Assembly: GCA_946886185.1 (NCBI GenBank) | Contig: CAMPIC010000152.1 | Coordinates: forward strand, 1 to 6,805 | Length of the DNA: 6,805 bases | Source of the DNA: an uncultured bacterium | GTDB lineage: Bacteria > Eisenbacteria > RBG-16-71-46 > CAIMUX01 | Direction of reading: 5' to 3' | Shown here: positions 6,429-6,805 of the stretch, in pieces | Position numbering within the stretch: position 1 is the stretch's first letter | How the letters are laid out: each line of letters opens with the position of its first letter | Translations under genes and position numbers: made by a program | Notes under the pieces: model-generated | The model's database searches: none | What the model was told of the DNA's origin: nothing | Seen by the model: only the letters and a program-made list of their open reading frames with translations

Positions 6429-6805
6429 CGAGAACCGCTCCGGCGATCGATGGTCTCTCCGCTCGCGATGTCGCCCGCTCCTCGCTCGACCAGATCGATT
6501 CCCGGAAAGATCACCACGTTCTTTCCGACCTGGATCCGCGGCGCGATGCGAGCCCCTTTCCCGACCAGGGTGATGCCGGAATCGAGATGCGTGGGGAAGC
6601 GTTGATTGGTTCGATTCTCTCCATCGGCGCCGAGGCGAGCTTCTCTTTCCACCGCGACGTCCTTGTCCAGGATGACGTTTTCGAGGATCGCGCCCGCTTC
6701 GATCCGGCAATCGGTCATGAGGATGGAGGAGCGCACTTCCGCGCCCGCTTCCACGACGACCCCCGGCGAGAGAATCGAGCGGGAGACCGTGCCGCGGATC
6801 TTGCA
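6425..6805 (-). CDS. GlgC-type sugar-1-phosphate nucleotidyltransferase, C-terminal part
   Basis: The visible 126 residues are the C-terminal end of a longer gene entering from the right edge, in frame from base 6805. The sequence reads CKIRGTVSRSILSPGVVVEA, then RSSILMTDCRIEAGAILENV, then ILDKDVAVEREARLG. These are left-handed beta-helix hexapeptide turns in the pattern of ADP-glucose pyrophosphorylase C-terminal domains. The next part (NQRFPTHLDSGITLVGKGAR, then IAPRIQVGKNVVIFPGI) also fits GlgC, where the region ends in a last helix turn. In that family the enzyme makes ADP-glucose from glucose-1-phosphate and ATP for glycogen or related glucans. The catalytic N-terminal domain is outside the window, so the nucleotide and sugar cannot be confirmed, and a dTDP/UDP-sugar enzyme remains possible. 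It is translationally coupled to the DUF6754-like gene through a GTGA overlap. Confidence 0.82.
   Translation of the reverse strand, partial: CKIRGTVSRSILSPGVVVEAGAEVRSSILMTDCRIEAGAILENVILDKDVAVEREARLGADGENRTNQRFPTHLDSGITLVGKGARIAPRIQVGKNVVIFPGIDLVERGAGDIASGETIDRRSGSR

Noticed and set aside
5496..6605. Long plus-strand open frame of 369 codons antisense to the DUF6754-like gene
   Set aside because: Its translation is rich in R, H, G, D and E without domains or membrane segments, as expected opposite GC-rich coding DNA. The minus-strand frames have coherent helices, good binding sites and coupled starts.
5643..6710. Longer version of the DUF6754-like gene starting near 6710
   Set aside because: The extra N-terminal residues are the +1 frame of the GlgC-type beta-helix and look random. 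The GTG at 6428 has a binding site, overlaps the stop and begins the natural first helix.

Overview
The window is high-GC bacterial DNA with three transcription blocks. The likely source is a Gram-negative member of the FCB superphylum, of the Candidatus Eisenbacteria / Krumholzibacteria / Latescibacteria kind. Two features support this: a lipoprotein with the fibronectin-type motif WTAPGDDG, and a large secreted metallopeptidase ending in a FlgD-like / type IX-sorting-like Ig domain. The assignment comes from protein style, not from a marker gene, so it is tentative.

Left part (1-642): the 5' end of a minus-strand lipoprotein gene runs off the left edge. It is followed by about 446 bases without a convincing gene, which hold the divergent control region. 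Middle (643-3384, plus strand): a complete gene for a 913-residue exported M14 zinc carboxypeptidase. It has a propeptide, a full catalytic site and four accessory domains. A 69-base convergent gap with two short hairpins (3385-3453) follows.

Right part (3454-6805, minus strand): a tight operon read from right to left. It starts with the C-terminal part of a GlgC-type sugar-1-phosphate nucleotidyltransferase (cut by the right edge). Four membrane-protein genes follow: a 261-residue DUF6754-like protein with a cytosolic domain between two membrane segments, a 213-residue six-helix protein, a 288-residue protein with an extracytoplasmic domain between two anchors, and a 207-residue six-helix protein. 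Three of the four gene junctions overlap by 1 or 4 bases, so the set is almost certainly co-translated. I recognise no described function for this module. It looks like a membrane complex with one catalytic-looking domain on each side of the membrane and two polytopic partners. It is the most interesting item here.

I found no tRNA, rRNA, CRISPR array, insertion sequence or phage gene.
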